A stretch of 64,000 nucleotides of DNA from Pollutimonas sp036675275 (GTDB taxonomy: Bacteria; Pseudomonadota; Gammaproteobacteria; Burkholderiales; Burkholderiaceae_B): assembly GCA_036675275.1 (NCBI GenBank), contig JAKFFG010000006.1:310001-374000 (forward strand), written 5' to 3'. How positions within the stretch are numbered: position 1 is the stretch's first letter; each line of letters begins with the position of its first letter. Under the pieces are notes generated by a model. It searched no databases and had not been told where the DNA came from. It saw nothing but the letters and a program-made list of their open reading frames with translations. Of this stretch, positions 17,993 to 26,596 are shown piece by piece. A program made the translations under genes and the position numbers.

Positions 17993-19492
17993 ATGAGCGA
18001 TTCAGGCAAGAAACCAGCTACCGGTTCGACCACAGGTGCGGGGGCAGCGGCTCCCAGCGACCGTCACTCTCTCACCATAGGCCCCAATGGGCCGATTCTT
18101 CTTCACGATGTCCACTTTCTCGAGCAGATGGCGCATTTCAATCGCGAGAAAGTACCCGAACGCCAACCGCACGCCAAAGGCGCAGGCGCATTCGGCGTAT
18201 TCGAGACGACCGAGGACATGTCCGCCTATACCAAGGCAGCGCTCTTTCAGAAGGGCTGTAAGACCGAAATGCTGGCGCGGTTCTCTACCGTGGCCGGTGA
18301 GGCAGGCAGCCCGGACACATGGCGGGACGTTCGCGGTTTCTCGTTGAAGTTCTACACCGACGAAGGAAACTACGATCTCGTCGGGAACAATACGCCCATC
18401 TTTTTCGTGCGCGACCCCATGAAGTTCCCGCACTTCATCCGCAGCCAGAAGCGCCTGCCGGATTCGGGCTTGCGAGACAACCATATGCAGTGGGACTTCT
18501 GGACCAATAATCCGGAGTCGGCCCATCAAGTCACTTATGTGATGGGCGATCGCGGCCTGCCGCGCACATGGCGCCACATGAACGGTTACGGCTCTCATAC
18601 CTATATGTGGATCAATGCCGCCGGTGAGAAATTCTGGGTGAAGTACCACTTTCACACCGCCCAGGGTATGGAATTTTTCAATAATGCGCAGGCAGCCGAC
18701 ATGGCGGGTCTGGATGCGGACTATCACCGTCGCGACTTGTTCGAAGCGATTCAGCGTGGCGAGCATCCAAGCTGGACCTTGTTTGTGCAGATAATGCCCT
18801 ATGCCGAGGCTCAAACGTATCGCATCAACCCATTTGATCTCACTAAAGTCTGGCCGCACAAAGACTATCCGTTGATCAAAGTGGGTACCATGACACTGGA
18901 CCGCAATCCCGAGAATTTCTTTGCCCAGATCGAACAAGCCGCTTTTTCACCGGGCAATACGGTGCCGGGCATCGGCCTCTCGCCGGACAAGATGCTGCTG
19001 GGAAGAGCGTTTGCCTATAACGATGCGCAGCGCAACCGGATCGGTACGAACTTCCATCAGTTGCCCGTGAATCAGCCGAAAGTCCGCGTCAATACTTACA
19101 TGTTCGATGGGCAGATGGCTTATGAACACAGCGGCAATGCGCCGGTCTACGCGCCCAACAGCGGCGACCGCACTTGGGCCGATCCATCCGGCAAGGTCGA
19201 AGACGGCTGGGAAGCCGACTGCGAGATGGTGCGCTCGGCCTATACGCTGCATCCCGAAGACGACGACTTCAGCCAGCCTGGCACATTGGTGCGAGAAGTC
19301 TTCAATGATGAGCAACGCGACAGGCTGGTCGAACAGGTTGCAGGCAGTTTGCTTGGGGATGTGCGCAGTCCAGTACTGGAGCGGGCGTTCGAGTATTGGA
19401 AAAGCATCGATCCCGCTGTCGGGGGACGGATTGAGGAAAAGGTGCGTGCAGGCAAAGCCGCCGAGCCCGCGGTGGGCATGGGCGAAGCCTGA
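17993..19492 (+). CDS. katA: Catalase, small-subunit haem type
   Basis: 499-residue monofunctional catalase converting hydrogen peroxide to water and oxygen. Catalytic His60 lies in RQPHAKGAGAFG, catalytic Asn near 133 in LVGNNTPIFFVRD, and the haem-ligand Tyr at residue 342 in RAFAYNDAQRNRIG. Length fits small-subunit clade catalases. I chose the ATG at 17993 because AGGAGG lies about ten bases upstream; the longer frame from 17921 has no such signal. The N-terminus is a low-complexity G/A/T stretch without a signal peptide, so the enzyme is cytoplasmic. Confidence 0.97.
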   Translation: MSDSGKKPATGSTTGAGAAAPSDRHSLTIGPNGPILLHDVHFLEQMAHFNREKVPERQPHAKGAGAFGVFETTEDMSAYTKAALFQKGCKTEMLARFSTVAGEAGSPDTWRDVRGFSLKFYTDEGNYDLVGNNTPIFFVRDPMKFPHFIRSQKRLPDSGLRDNHMQWDFWTNNPESAHQVTYVMGDRGLPRTWRHMNGYGSHTYMWINAAGEKFWVKYHFHTAQGMEFFNNAQAADMAGLDADYHRRDLFEAIQRGEHPSWTLFVQIMPYAEAQTYRINPFDLTKVWPHKDYPLIKVGTMTLDRNPENFFAQIEQAAFSPGNTVPGIGLSPDKMLLGRAFAYNDAQRNRIGTNFHQLPVNQPKVRVNTYMFDGQMAYEHSGNAPVYAPNSGDRTWADPSGKVEDGWEADCEMVRSAYTLHPEDDDFSQPGTLVREVFNDEQRDRLVEQVAGSLLGDVRSPVLERAFEYWKSIDPAVGGRIEEKVRAGKAAEPAVGMGEA

Positions 19493-19499
19493 GCCATGG

Positions 19500-19543
19500 C
19501 GGGACTGCCGTTGGTGAAGGTTTTCTTGCCGGGGGCAGTCCCG
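19500..19543. terminator. Stem-loop between convergent genes, possible terminator
   Basis: CGGGACTGCC (19500-19509) and GGCAGTCCCG (19534-19543) form a perfect ten-base stem with a 24-base loop just after katA and before the convergent DUF2784 gene. Neither strand shows a clear T run after the stem, so it may act as a Rho-dependent end or an RNA-stabilising hairpin. Confidence 0.45.
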
Positions 19544-19586
19544 AACAAAGCGATCCTGACTTTTGCGAGTATGGCCTCTGGCCGTT

Positions 19587-19952
19587 CTAGTGTCGCCTTC
19601 TGCGATAGTACAGAAACGTATAGACACCGAGGTTGCCCAGGACCAGCAATACCGCCAGCAGTGTTTGCATGCCTCTTGTAAGGCCCGGGGGGTATATTGC
19701 CAGCAGCAAATAGTGTTCGATAAAACCGCCGGTGTAGCCCTCATTTCCCGCCATTTGCCGCAAGCTATTTTCCAGCGGCGTCAGCGGGCATATCCAACCC
19801 ATTGCGATAACGACAGCTCCCCACACCAGGGCGGGTAGATGCAGCAAAGCGATCAATGGTTTCCACAATGCCAGCAAGCCTCCGAACATCACAAATGCGA
19901 TGAATGCGGCATGCGCCAGCAAAACGAGATCGGCAAGGGTCTGGTAGATCAT
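19587..19952 (-). CDS. DUF2784 membrane protein
   Basis: 121-residue protein with three or four hydrophobic helices. The conserved DUF2784 pattern is visible: ADLVLLAHAAFIAFVMFGG near the N-terminus, then MGWICPLTPLENSLR and a GGFIEHYLL segment. Function of the family is unknown. I start it at the ATG at 19952, which begins right at the first helix; the longer frame to 20087 adds a polar arginine-rich stretch unlike the family. It is convergent with katA. Confidence 0.8.
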   Translation of the reverse strand: MIYQTLADLVLLAHAAFIAFVMFGGLLALWKPLIALLHLPALVWGAVVIAMGWICPLTPLENSLRQMAGNEGYTGGFIEHYLLLAIYPPGLTRGMQTLLAVLLVLGNLGVYTFLYYRRRRH

Positions 19953-20139
19953 CGCCTGGTCACGTAAGTGTGCCGTGTCGCGAGGCATTCCCGGTGCCGA
20001 ACGAGTTTTGACGCATGGCTGCTGGATACCTCCTGGTCGCTGTGGAAACCTGTGCCGCGCACTGCGCGCCTTGACCGCTCGTAACACCTCGACATAGGCG
20101 ATGGCACATCGAAATGCCGGTTCATGTTACTACTGATCG

Positions 20140-20171
20140 CGGCGCTAGCTGAAAGCTTCATGGTAGCGCCG
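20140..20171. repeat. Inverted repeat upstream of acyltransferase gene
   Basis: CGGCGCTA (20140-20147) and TAGCGCCG (20164-20171) form perfect eight-base arms separated by 16 bases, ending 24 bases before the acyltransferase start. It could be an operator or a leader hairpin. No regulator gene is adjacent. Confidence 0.4.
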
Positions 20172-20195
20172 GTTTGCAATGAACAGGGTTAATGC

Positions 20196-21227
20196 ATGAC
20201 AAAAAGCAGTTTCAGTACAGGTATGGACACAGCGCGGGTCGGGGCCTGCTTCATGGTCATCGTCTTGCACGTGGCAGCGGTCAATTTCAGTGTTTTCGAC
20301 GACCAGTGGTGGGCGTCCAATTTCTACGATTCTCTTACGCGCAGCTGCGTCCCGGTATTTTTAATGATTTCCGGTGTCTTGTTGTTGAACAAGCAGGAAG
20401 ATATTCCCGCGTTTTTCACCAAGCGATTTGTCCGCATACTTCCCCCATTGCTTTTCTGGTCGCTGTTCTACATGATCTGGAACAGCCTGCAGGGCAGGGG
20501 ATATGGCGCCTGGCCGGAATGGATCAAGGCGGTAGCCAGTGGGCCTGTCGTTTTCCACTTATGGTATCTGTACGCGATACTGGGCATCTATCTGTTTGTG
20601 CCGCTGCTGCGCCATGTCTGGGCCTCATCCCAGCCGTCCGACAAAAGAGCTTTCTTGTTGCTGTGGATGCTTGTATCGGGATGGCCCATCGTCGGAGCAG
20701 GCTTCGGGCTCGACAGCGATTTTTCACTATTGTCTTCGGCGACGCCGGTGATAGGGCTTATGGGTTACCTGTTTCTGGGCGCCTATGTATACGAGATATA
20801 TCAGAACAAGCTTTCCAAGGCCCAGTACTGGTGGGCCAGCGCTGGGCTTTTCATTGTGTTCAGCGTGCTCACGATGGTCGCGACGTTCATCTATTCCAGA
20901 CATGTCAATGCACCCAATGCCTTGTTCTACGATTACCTCTCGCCGTTGGTCATGGCGGCATCCGTTTGCATTTTCAATGTTCTGTATGGCCTGGGCAGCA
21001 AGCTGCGGCCCTATGCAACGGTATTGAACCGCTTATCCGCATGCACGCTGGGTGTGTATTGCATCCATATATTCGTGATGGACCGATTCGAAGCCATGAC
21101 AGGTCTTCTCGGGTCGGCGAAGTCGTCCTGGTGGTCTATACCGTTTACCGCGTCCCTGGTATTTGCCGTGTCGCTGTGTCTCATCATGTTGCTCAGGCGC
21201 TTCCGGCCATTTCTTCACGTGACCTGA
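20196..21227 (+). CDS. Acyltransferase family 3 membrane protein
   Basis: 343-residue integral membrane O-acyltransferase of the OafA/WecH/YiaH group, with about ten hydrophobic helices. The N-terminus carries the expected Arg-His pair (DTARVGACFMVIVLH) and the pattern VPVFLMISGVLLL, followed by KRFVRILPPLLFW. Members acetylate or succinylate polysaccharide, lipid A or other surface glycans. No glycan cluster is nearby, so the target is unknown. The gene stands alone between DUF2784 and dodecin genes. Confidence 0.88.
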   Translation: MTKSSFSTGMDTARVGACFMVIVLHVAAVNFSVFDDQWWASNFYDSLTRSCVPVFLMISGVLLLNKQEDIPAFFTKRFVRILPPLLFWSLFYMIWNSLQGRGYGAWPEWIKAVASGPVVFHLWYLYAILGIYLFVPLLRHVWASSQPSDKRAFLLLWMLVSGWPIVGAGFGLDSDFSLLSSATPVIGLMGYLFLGAYVYEIYQNKLSKAQYWWASAGLFIVFSVLTMVATFIYSRHVNAPNALFYDYLSPLVMAASVCIFNVLYGLGSKLRPYATVLNRLSACTLGVYCIHIFVMDRFEAMTGLLGSAKSSWWSIPFTASLVFAVSLCLIMLLRRFRPFLHVT

Positions 21228-21328
21228 AGGGTGCTGGAGCCGTGTGGACGGCGACGGTTGCGCTTGTGGTTGGCCGTCAAAGCACCTAACATGGGGCAGG
21301 TATTCTTCCCAGCCCAAGGAGTGTCGCG

Positions 21329-21535
21329 ATGACCAACCATGTCTATAAGCAGCTCGAACTGACAGGCTCTTCCAGCGTAGGAATCGAGGACGCCATAAAC
21401 AACGCCATTGCCAAAGCGCATGAAACTGTACGCAATATTCAATGGTTTACCGTCACCGAAACACGCGGTCATGTGACCGACGGCAAGGTGGCGCATTGGC
21501 AGGTTTCCCTGAAAATCGGCTTCACACTGGAATAG
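21329..21535 (+). CDS. Dodecin, flavin-binding storage protein
   Basis: 68-residue dodecin, a small protein forming hollow dodecamers that bind flavins. The family pattern is plain: YKQLELTGSSSVGIEDAINNA, then the flavin-stacking Trp in NIQWFTVTETRG and WQVSLKIGFTLE at the C-terminus. Full length for the family. GGAGTG lies upstream of the ATG. It is convergent with the Mut7-C gene, five bases away. Confidence 0.95.
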   Translation: MTNHVYKQLELTGSSSVGIEDAINNAIAKAHETVRNIQWFTVTETRGHVTDGKVAHWQVSLKIGFTLE

Positions 21536-21540
21536 TTCGG

Positions 21541-22284
21541 TCAGCGCGGCTGCATCGTTTCGTTCAACAATGCGCACATGTGTTGCCAGTGCGATCCTTG
21601 CCAGAATATCCCCTCGCAAACATCGCAAGTGCTGAAGTCTTCATAGATTGCCCGGGTGCGCGGGGGTATTCGATGCCATATCGCGGCTTTGTCGATAGGG
21701 CGCAGAGGCGCATTGCATTTGAGGCATAAGGAAAAAGGTCGTGCGCTCCGGCTCAGGTCCAGCCTATCGACAACCTCGCGTAGTTGTTGCTCGGACTTCA
21801 ATGCCCGTACATAGCAGCCGTGTGTAATGGTTCGCCGTTTCAGCAGTTCCCGGTCGCGGGACAGCACGATGCGATGCTGGCGCGCGGCAATTGATTCGAT
21901 TTCATCGTCCTGGTAATTGTTTTCGTATAGCGTATCAAAGCCGGCCAGCCGCAACAGGCGCGCGAGCCCTCCGAGATGCGCGTCGGCGATGAAGCGCAAG
22001 GTGCGCAAAGGACGGTCGCGCACGCGCAACAGTTCGCTTACATCGAAGGCTTCGAATTTGGGATAGACGGCTACGCGGTCGCCGTCGTTCAACATTCTGT
22101 CGAAGTCGACCGATACGCCATTGATCAGCACGATTTCAACTTCCGTATGTGGGACGCCCAGGGCCTCTATCATGTGCTTTACCGTGGCAGCGCGTGCGCA
22201 AGGGGCATCAAAAGCCCGTCGGCGCCGTCCAGGTGCAAGGAAATCGTTGAGTTCTTCGTAGAATCGGAAAGTAGCGGTAACCAT
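21541..22284 (-). CDS. Mut7-C RNase domain protein with ubiquitin-like N-terminus
   Basis: 247 residues: an N-terminal beta-grasp (Mut7-C ubiquitin-like) domain (about 1-80), a PIN-like Mut7-C nuclease domain (about 95-165) with acidic residues Asp101, Asp126/127 and Asp144 (LSRDRELL), and a zinc ribbon formed by Cys187/Cys190 and Cys220/Cys223. Related proteins are predicted RNases, but bacterial targets are unknown. I start at the ATG at 22284; the open frame extends upstream to 22557 but that part is antisense to the lipoprotein-gene end and looks non-coding. Confidence 0.85.
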   Translation of the reverse strand: MVTATFRFYEELNDFLAPGRRRRAFDAPCARAATVKHMIEALGVPHTEVEIVLINGVSVDFDRMLNDGDRVAVYPKFEAFDVSELLRVRDRPLRTLRFIADAHLGGLARLLRLAGFDTLYENNYQDDEIESIAARQHRIVLSRDRELLKRRTITHGCYVRALKSEQQLREVVDRLDLSRSARPFSLCLKCNAPLRPIDKAAIWHRIPPRTRAIYEDFSTCDVCEGIFWQGSHWQHMCALLNETMQPR

Positions 22285-22333
22285 GGCGCCACGCTGCAGT
22301 GATTCGGAGCCTGCGACGCTTCGGCCGGCGCGG

Positions 22334-23059
22334 TCAGCGTACAGGCAGGAAATTGAAAAAAAGCAGGCCCTGCATATAGTTGATGCCCACTCGTCGAAGG
22401 TTCTCGTCCAGCAAATTTGCCACCAGGTCCAGACGCCCGACCAGTTGTCCAAATTCCCGTTCGAAGCTGAGATTGGAGATGTCGTCCGAGATCTCGTTGG
22501 CAAGAAGCAAGGGGCGGCCGGCAGCGTCACGCCGCGTAGCCAGCAGCCAAGCTGCAATTTCTACGTTTCTTGCCGCATTGTAAACATGCTGTGCGTTCAG
22601 TACATCGGTGGCATAGAAACGTATCTTGCCGTTGTGGGCGCTCACGATCGTATCGGACAGCCCGAAGATGAATGTTCCTACACGATCACCCTGGTAGTCG
22701 GGATCGAGCGCCAGGGACAGAATTTCAATATCGTGCAAGGCGGCCAAATCGCGGGGACCCTGGCCGGTCTGGATGGCCTGTTGCCCCTTCTTCACTGCTT
22801 CGGCAAGGCTTCGGGCGCCCGTCTTGCGCCATTCGTCCGGATTTCTGCGATAAAGCTTTTCAAGCAGACGGCTCAGGCTATCGAGATTGTCCCGCATGGC
22901 GATGGTGACGGTACGGTTGAAATCGGTTTGCCCGAGCTGGTCAAACGACATTTGCTCGTTATGAGGCTGTGGGGACCCGGGCGCAGGCCCCGTCCCCATG
23001 CACCCCGACAAGGCCATGGTTGCGACCAGCGCCATCCATGCCACACTGCAACGCTTCAT
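22334..23059 (-). CDS. Lipoprotein of unknown function
   Basis: 241-residue predicted lipoprotein. The signal peptide ends in the lipobox LSGC with the lipidated Cys20. The mature part begins with a proline-rich linker and is alpha-helical, with the stretches LDSLSRLLEKLYRRNPDEW and SLALDPDYQGDRVGTFIFGL. I do not recognise a characterised family. A GTG at 23101 overlaps the stop of the upstream permease gene as GTGA, so translation may be coupled; I prefer the ATG at 23059 because the signal peptide starts there. Confidence 0.75.
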   Translation of the reverse strand: MKRCSVAWMALVATMALSGCMGTGPAPGSPQPHNEQMSFDQLGQTDFNRTVTIAMRDNLDSLSRLLEKLYRRNPDEWRKTGARSLAEAVKKGQQAIQTGQGPRDLAALHDIEILSLALDPDYQGDRVGTFIFGLSDTIVSAHNGKIRFYATDVLNAQHVYNAARNVEIAAWLLATRRDAAGRPLLLANEISDDISNLSFEREFGQLVGRLDLVANLLDENLRRVGINYMQGLLFFNFLPVR

Positions 23060-23097
23060 TGTGCCGCCGTTTCCCTGACGCGCCGTACGGTGGTGGG

Positions 23098-24207
23098 TCA
23101 CCGGCGCATTCCCGCAGTCAGATGCCTTTCGACCCAGCGGCTATACCGCGACATGCCGTAGCAGCAGACGAAATACACGAAAGCAATGAATAGATAGCCT
23201 TCCACGAAGAACGCTTTCCAGTTGGGGTCACCCAGTGCCAGGCGTAGTGCACCGGTAAGATCGTAAAGGCTGACGATGGTGACGAGCGATGTGTCCATGA
23301 AGGTGCTGATGAATGTATTGACCAGGGGGGCCACCACGATACGCAAGGCTTGCGGCAGGCTAATCTTGCGCACCGTTTGCCAGTAGGTCAGGCCCATGGC
23401 GGCCGCGGCTTCGTATTGGCCGCGCGGAATCGCCTGCAGCCCACCCCGGATGGTTTCCGCCAGATAGGCAGCCGTAAACAGAATAATGCCTATTTGCACC
23501 CGCAGCAAAACATCGATATTCATTTCCGGTGGAAGAAATAGCGGAAACAGGAACGAGGCGGTAAATAAGACGGTGATGAGCGGTACGCCGCGTACGATCT
23601 CGACATAGAACACACAGAAGCTGCGGATTACCTTCAGCCTGGAGCGGCGCCCCAGGGCGATCAGTACAGCGAGCGGCAACGCAAGAAATAGGCCGACCAC
23701 GGTGAGCAGCAGCGATAGCGGAAATCCGCCCCACAGGTTGGTCTCGACGTAGGACAGACCGAATACGCCGCCGCGCATGATCAACAGGAAGACGGTCAAC
23801 ACGACCGCCCACAGCAGTAACAACCATTTCCGCCAGAAGACGCGCCAGCAACTGGCGACCACGGTCGCCATCATGAGTGCGGTTCCGACCAGCGGGCGCC
23901 ACTGCTCTGCGTGGGGATAGCGGCCAAAGAAAATCAGCCTGAACTTTTCGGCGATCAGCCCCCAGCAGGCGGCCTGATGATCCAGCTTGCGGCATGCCAG
24001 GAAGTCGGGCACAAAGACCGCATCGGCAATCCCCCAGCGGTAGAGCCTGGGCAGCAGCCACAAGGCCAGGGCAAGAATGGCAAGGGTCACGAGGCTGTTC
24101 TTCCAGCCGGCAAACAGATTGGCGCGCAGCCACTGGATACCGCCAGCCGTCTGAACAGGAGCGGAAAGGGGAGCGCCCGGCTCCAGCAATTGATTTGCAG
24201 ACATCAT
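23098..24207 (-). CDS. aapM: General L-amino-acid ABC importer permease, AapM-like
   Basis: 369-residue inner-membrane permease of the AapM/BztC type, which are longer than ordinary polar amino-acid permeases. It has an N-terminal extra segment with helices, a second helix pair near 120-150, and the core with EIVRGVPLITVLFTASFLFP and the coupling loop ETIRGGLQAIPRGQYEAAAAMG. It follows aapQ after five bases. In the classical aapJQMP operon the ATPase gene aapP would come next; here the next gene encodes a lipoprotein. Confidence 0.9.
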   Translation of the reverse strand: MMSANQLLEPGAPLSAPVQTAGGIQWLRANLFAGWKNSLVTLAILALALWLLPRLYRWGIADAVFVPDFLACRKLDHQAACWGLIAEKFRLIFFGRYPHAEQWRPLVGTALMMATVVASCWRVFWRKWLLLLWAVVLTVFLLIMRGGVFGLSYVETNLWGGFPLSLLLTVVGLFLALPLAVLIALGRRSRLKVIRSFCVFYVEIVRGVPLITVLFTASFLFPLFLPPEMNIDVLLRVQIGIILFTAAYLAETIRGGLQAIPRGQYEAAAAMGLTYWQTVRKISLPQALRIVVAPLVNTFISTFMDTSLVTIVSLYDLTGALRLALGDPNWKAFFVEGYLFIAFVYFVCCYGMSRYSRWVERHLTAGMRR

Positions 24208-24212
24208 TTACC

Positions 24213-25391
24213 TTATCGTTCTACCAGTGCCATGCGCCGGTTATACCAGTTCATGAAGGCGGCGATTATCAGACTGATGCTCAGGTAAACCAGCATGATC
24301 ACCGAGATGCACTCAAGCGCTTGTCCGTTCTGGTTCAGGGAAGTATTGGCGACGGACACGATGTCCGGGTATCCCACCGTAACGGCCAGCGACGAATTCT
24401 TGGTCAAGTTCAGATACTGGCTGGTGAGGGGCGGGACGATGACCCGCATGGCTTGTGGCAGGATGACCAGCCGCAAGGCTTGGGCGCGGCTCAGGCCCAA
24501 AGATGAGCACGCCTCGGCCTGCCCGTGGGCGACGGCCTGGATGCCGGCGCGGACAATTTCGGCGATATAGCTGGCCGTGGAAATCGTGAGCCCCATCAAC
24601 AGAGCAAGGAATTCTGGTGTGAGGGCGGCACCGCCGCTGATGCTGAATATGGTTGCCTCGGGTATGTCGAAATCAGTCGGCGCTCCGCCGATAAGCCATC
24701 CCGCTACAGGCAGGGCGACAATAATGATCAGCGCAGGGTAGAGTATGCGCGGTGCGGCGCCCGTAAGGTTTTGCCGGCGTCTAGCCGCTTTGTGCAATAG
24801 CCAGGCGCAGACCGGGCCGGCAACGAGCCCGGCAATAGACAGGTACCAGCCCATGGACCAGACGGGTACCGGGAGTTGCAGGCCGCTTTTGCTCAAATAG
24901 ACATGCGGAAGCGGCCGGATGGCGTCGTGCGAAGAGGGCAAAAGCTGCGTAATGACCAGGTACCACGCCAGCAACTGGATAAGCAGAGGAATGTTGCGCA
25001 TGGTCTCGACATAACCGTCACACAGTTTGCGCAGCAGGAAATTCTTGGACAGGCGTCCGATTCCGATCAGGGTGCCGAAGATGGTGGCCAGAATAATCCC
25101 GGCAATGGAAACGCGCAATGTATTGCTCAGGCCAACGGCAAATGCACGCAGGTAAGAGTCGCTGGGTGCGAAGGACAGCAGACTTTCGCCGATATCGAAC
25201 CCGGCGGATTGCGACAGGAAGCCAAAACCCGTGCGTATCTGCATCATTGTCAGGTTTTTGCTGGTGTTCGACCACAGATACCACACTACTACGGCCAGGA
25301 CGACGATGGCGATGGCTTGATAGTAGAATCCGCGTCCGCTTTCTGTCGACCACGAGAGTTTGTGTTTCGGCCTGATTTTCTTCGGGGGCAT
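24213..25391 (-). CDS. aapQ: General L-amino-acid ABC importer permease, AapQ-like
   Basis: 392-residue partner permease of the AapQ/BztB type. The core has TMRNIPLLIQLLAWYLVI (about 130), a large periplasmic insertion (about 150-225) typical of this subgroup, and the coupling motif EIVRAGIQAVAHGQAEAC. The N-terminus is basic (PPKKIRPKHK) before the first helix. AapQ and AapM form the channel heterodimer. Confidence 0.9.
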   Translation of the reverse strand: MPPKKIRPKHKLSWSTESGRGFYYQAIAIVVLAVVVWYLWSNTSKNLTMMQIRTGFGFLSQSAGFDIGESLLSFAPSDSYLRAFAVGLSNTLRVSIAGIILATIFGTLIGIGRLSKNFLLRKLCDGYVETMRNIPLLIQLLAWYLVITQLLPSSHDAIRPLPHVYLSKSGLQLPVPVWSMGWYLSIAGLVAGPVCAWLLHKAARRRQNLTGAAPRILYPALIIIVALPVAGWLIGGAPTDFDIPEATIFSISGGAALTPEFLALLMGLTISTASYIAEIVRAGIQAVAHGQAEACSSLGLSRAQALRLVILPQAMRVIVPPLTSQYLNLTKNSSLAVTVGYPDIVSVANTSLNQNGQALECISVIMLVYLSISLIIAAFMNWYNRRMALVER

Positions 25392-25452
25392 TAAGGCTCC
25401 AAACGCAGAAGGAACAGGGTGGCCTGTTCCTTCCGAGCTGCTTCTAAACGTT

Positions 25453-26481
25453 TTAGCGTACTGGCGGAGCGTACATCAGGCCGCCGTTGTTCCACAGATT
25501 GTTGACGCCGCGAGGCAGATTCAATGGGGATTTCTCGCCCATATTGCGGTCGAAGCTTTCGCCGTAGTTGCCTACCTGCTTGACGATACGGTAGGCCCAG
25601 TCATTATCGAGGCCCAGCAGCTTGCCCATGTCTTCGCTGGTGCCCAGCAGGCGCTGGATATTGGGGTCTTTGCTTTCGGCCTTGATTTTGTCGACGTTGG
25701 CCTGCGTGACACCGAACTCTTCGGCGTTTTGCATTGCGAAGAGCGACCACTTGACGATGGAGAACCATTCGTCGTCGCCGCGCCGTACGGCGGGCCCGAG
25801 TGGTTCTTTGGAGATCACATCAGGCAGGATTGCATAGTCGTCCGGCTTGGCGCTTTGCGTGCGGATGCCTGCGAGTTCCGACATGTCGGTGGAGATGACC
25901 TGGCATCGGCCGCCGAAGAAGGCGGTATGTGCCGCTTCGGGAGAATCGAATACCACGGATTTATAGGGAATGCCGTGAGCGGCGAAATAGTCGGCCACGT
26001 TCTTCTCGCTGGTCGTACCCGCCTGCAGACAGATCTCGGCATCCTTCAGTTGCTTGGCACTGGCGATGTTGAACTTCTTGGGCACCATGAAGCCTTGTCC
26101 GTCGTAATAGTTGATGCCGGCGAACACCACGCCCAGGGATACGTCGCGCGTCATGGACCAGGTGGTGTTGCGCGAGAGCACGTCGATTTCACCGGACTGC
26201 AGGGCGGTAAAGCGTTGGGCGGGATTCAATGGCACGTACTTGACTTTGCTTGCATCGCCCAGCACGGCTGCGGCGACTGCGCGGCAGAGATCTACATCCA
26301 GGCCATGCCACTGACCCTTGCTGTCGGCGCCGGAGAACCCCGGAGCCGAGGTGTTGACACCGCACACGAGCTGGTCTTTTTCTTTCGCGCTGTCTAGCGT
26401 CTTGCCTGCATGGGCGGCGCTGCCGGCTGAGGCGAGCGCAAGGCCCAACGCGGCGGCTGGTAAGTAATGGCTGAGTTGCAC
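25453..26481 (-). CDS. aapJ: General L-amino-acid binding protein, AapJ-like
   Basis: 342-residue periplasmic binding protein of the AapJ/BztA group, which have broad specificity for L-amino acids. It has a signal peptide ending near residue 26 (SAAHAG), then LVCGVNTSAPGFSG, WHGLDVDLCRAVAAAVLGD, GEIDVLSRNTTWSMTRD and GTTSEKNVADYF. It is the first gene of the importer operon and is divergent from an aspartate/glutamate racemase gene. Confidence 0.93.
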   Translation of the reverse strand: MQLSHYLPAAALGLALASAGSAAHAGKTLDSAKEKDQLVCGVNTSAPGFSGADSKGQWHGLDVDLCRAVAAAVLGDASKVKYVPLNPAQRFTALQSGEIDVLSRNTTWSMTRDVSLGVVFAGINYYDGQGFMVPKKFNIASAKQLKDAEICLQAGTTSEKNVADYFAAHGIPYKSVVFDSPEAAHTAFFGGRCQVISTDMSELAGIRTQSAKPDDYAILPDVISKEPLGPAVRRGDDEWFSIVKWSLFAMQNAEEFGVTQANVDKIKAESKDPNIQRLLGTSEDMGKLLGLDNDWAYRIVKQVGNYGESFDRNMGEKSPLNLPRGVNNLWNNGGLMYAPPVR

Positions 26482-26495
26482 GAGATCTCCTTTTG

Positions 26496-26548
26496 TTATG
26501 ACCGGTCTATATTCATTTGACCGCGCATTATAGTGAGGTCAGTCATAA
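26496..26548. promoter_or_regulatory. Spaced inverted repeat in aapJ/racemase divergent region
   Basis: TTATGAC (26496-26502) and GTCATAA (26542-26548) are perfect inverse copies 39 bases apart in the 115-base divergent intergenic region. The left copy overlaps the palindrome GACCGGTC (26500-26507). They could be paired operator half-sites for a shared regulator; no regulator gene is adjacent. Confidence 0.3.
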
Positions 26549-26596
26549 TGTGTAATGGGTTCTATTACTTACTGAACACGTACAGGAGCGTATGCC

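Noticed and set aside
20192..21289. 365-residue plus-strand frame overlapping the acyltransferase gene
   Set aside because: It is the same strand shifted by one frame. The 343-residue frame has clear acyltransferase family 3 motifs and membrane helices, while this one has neither.
25360..26397. 345-residue plus-strand frame opposite aapJ
   Set aside because: Antisense to a confident binding-protein gene; no domain.
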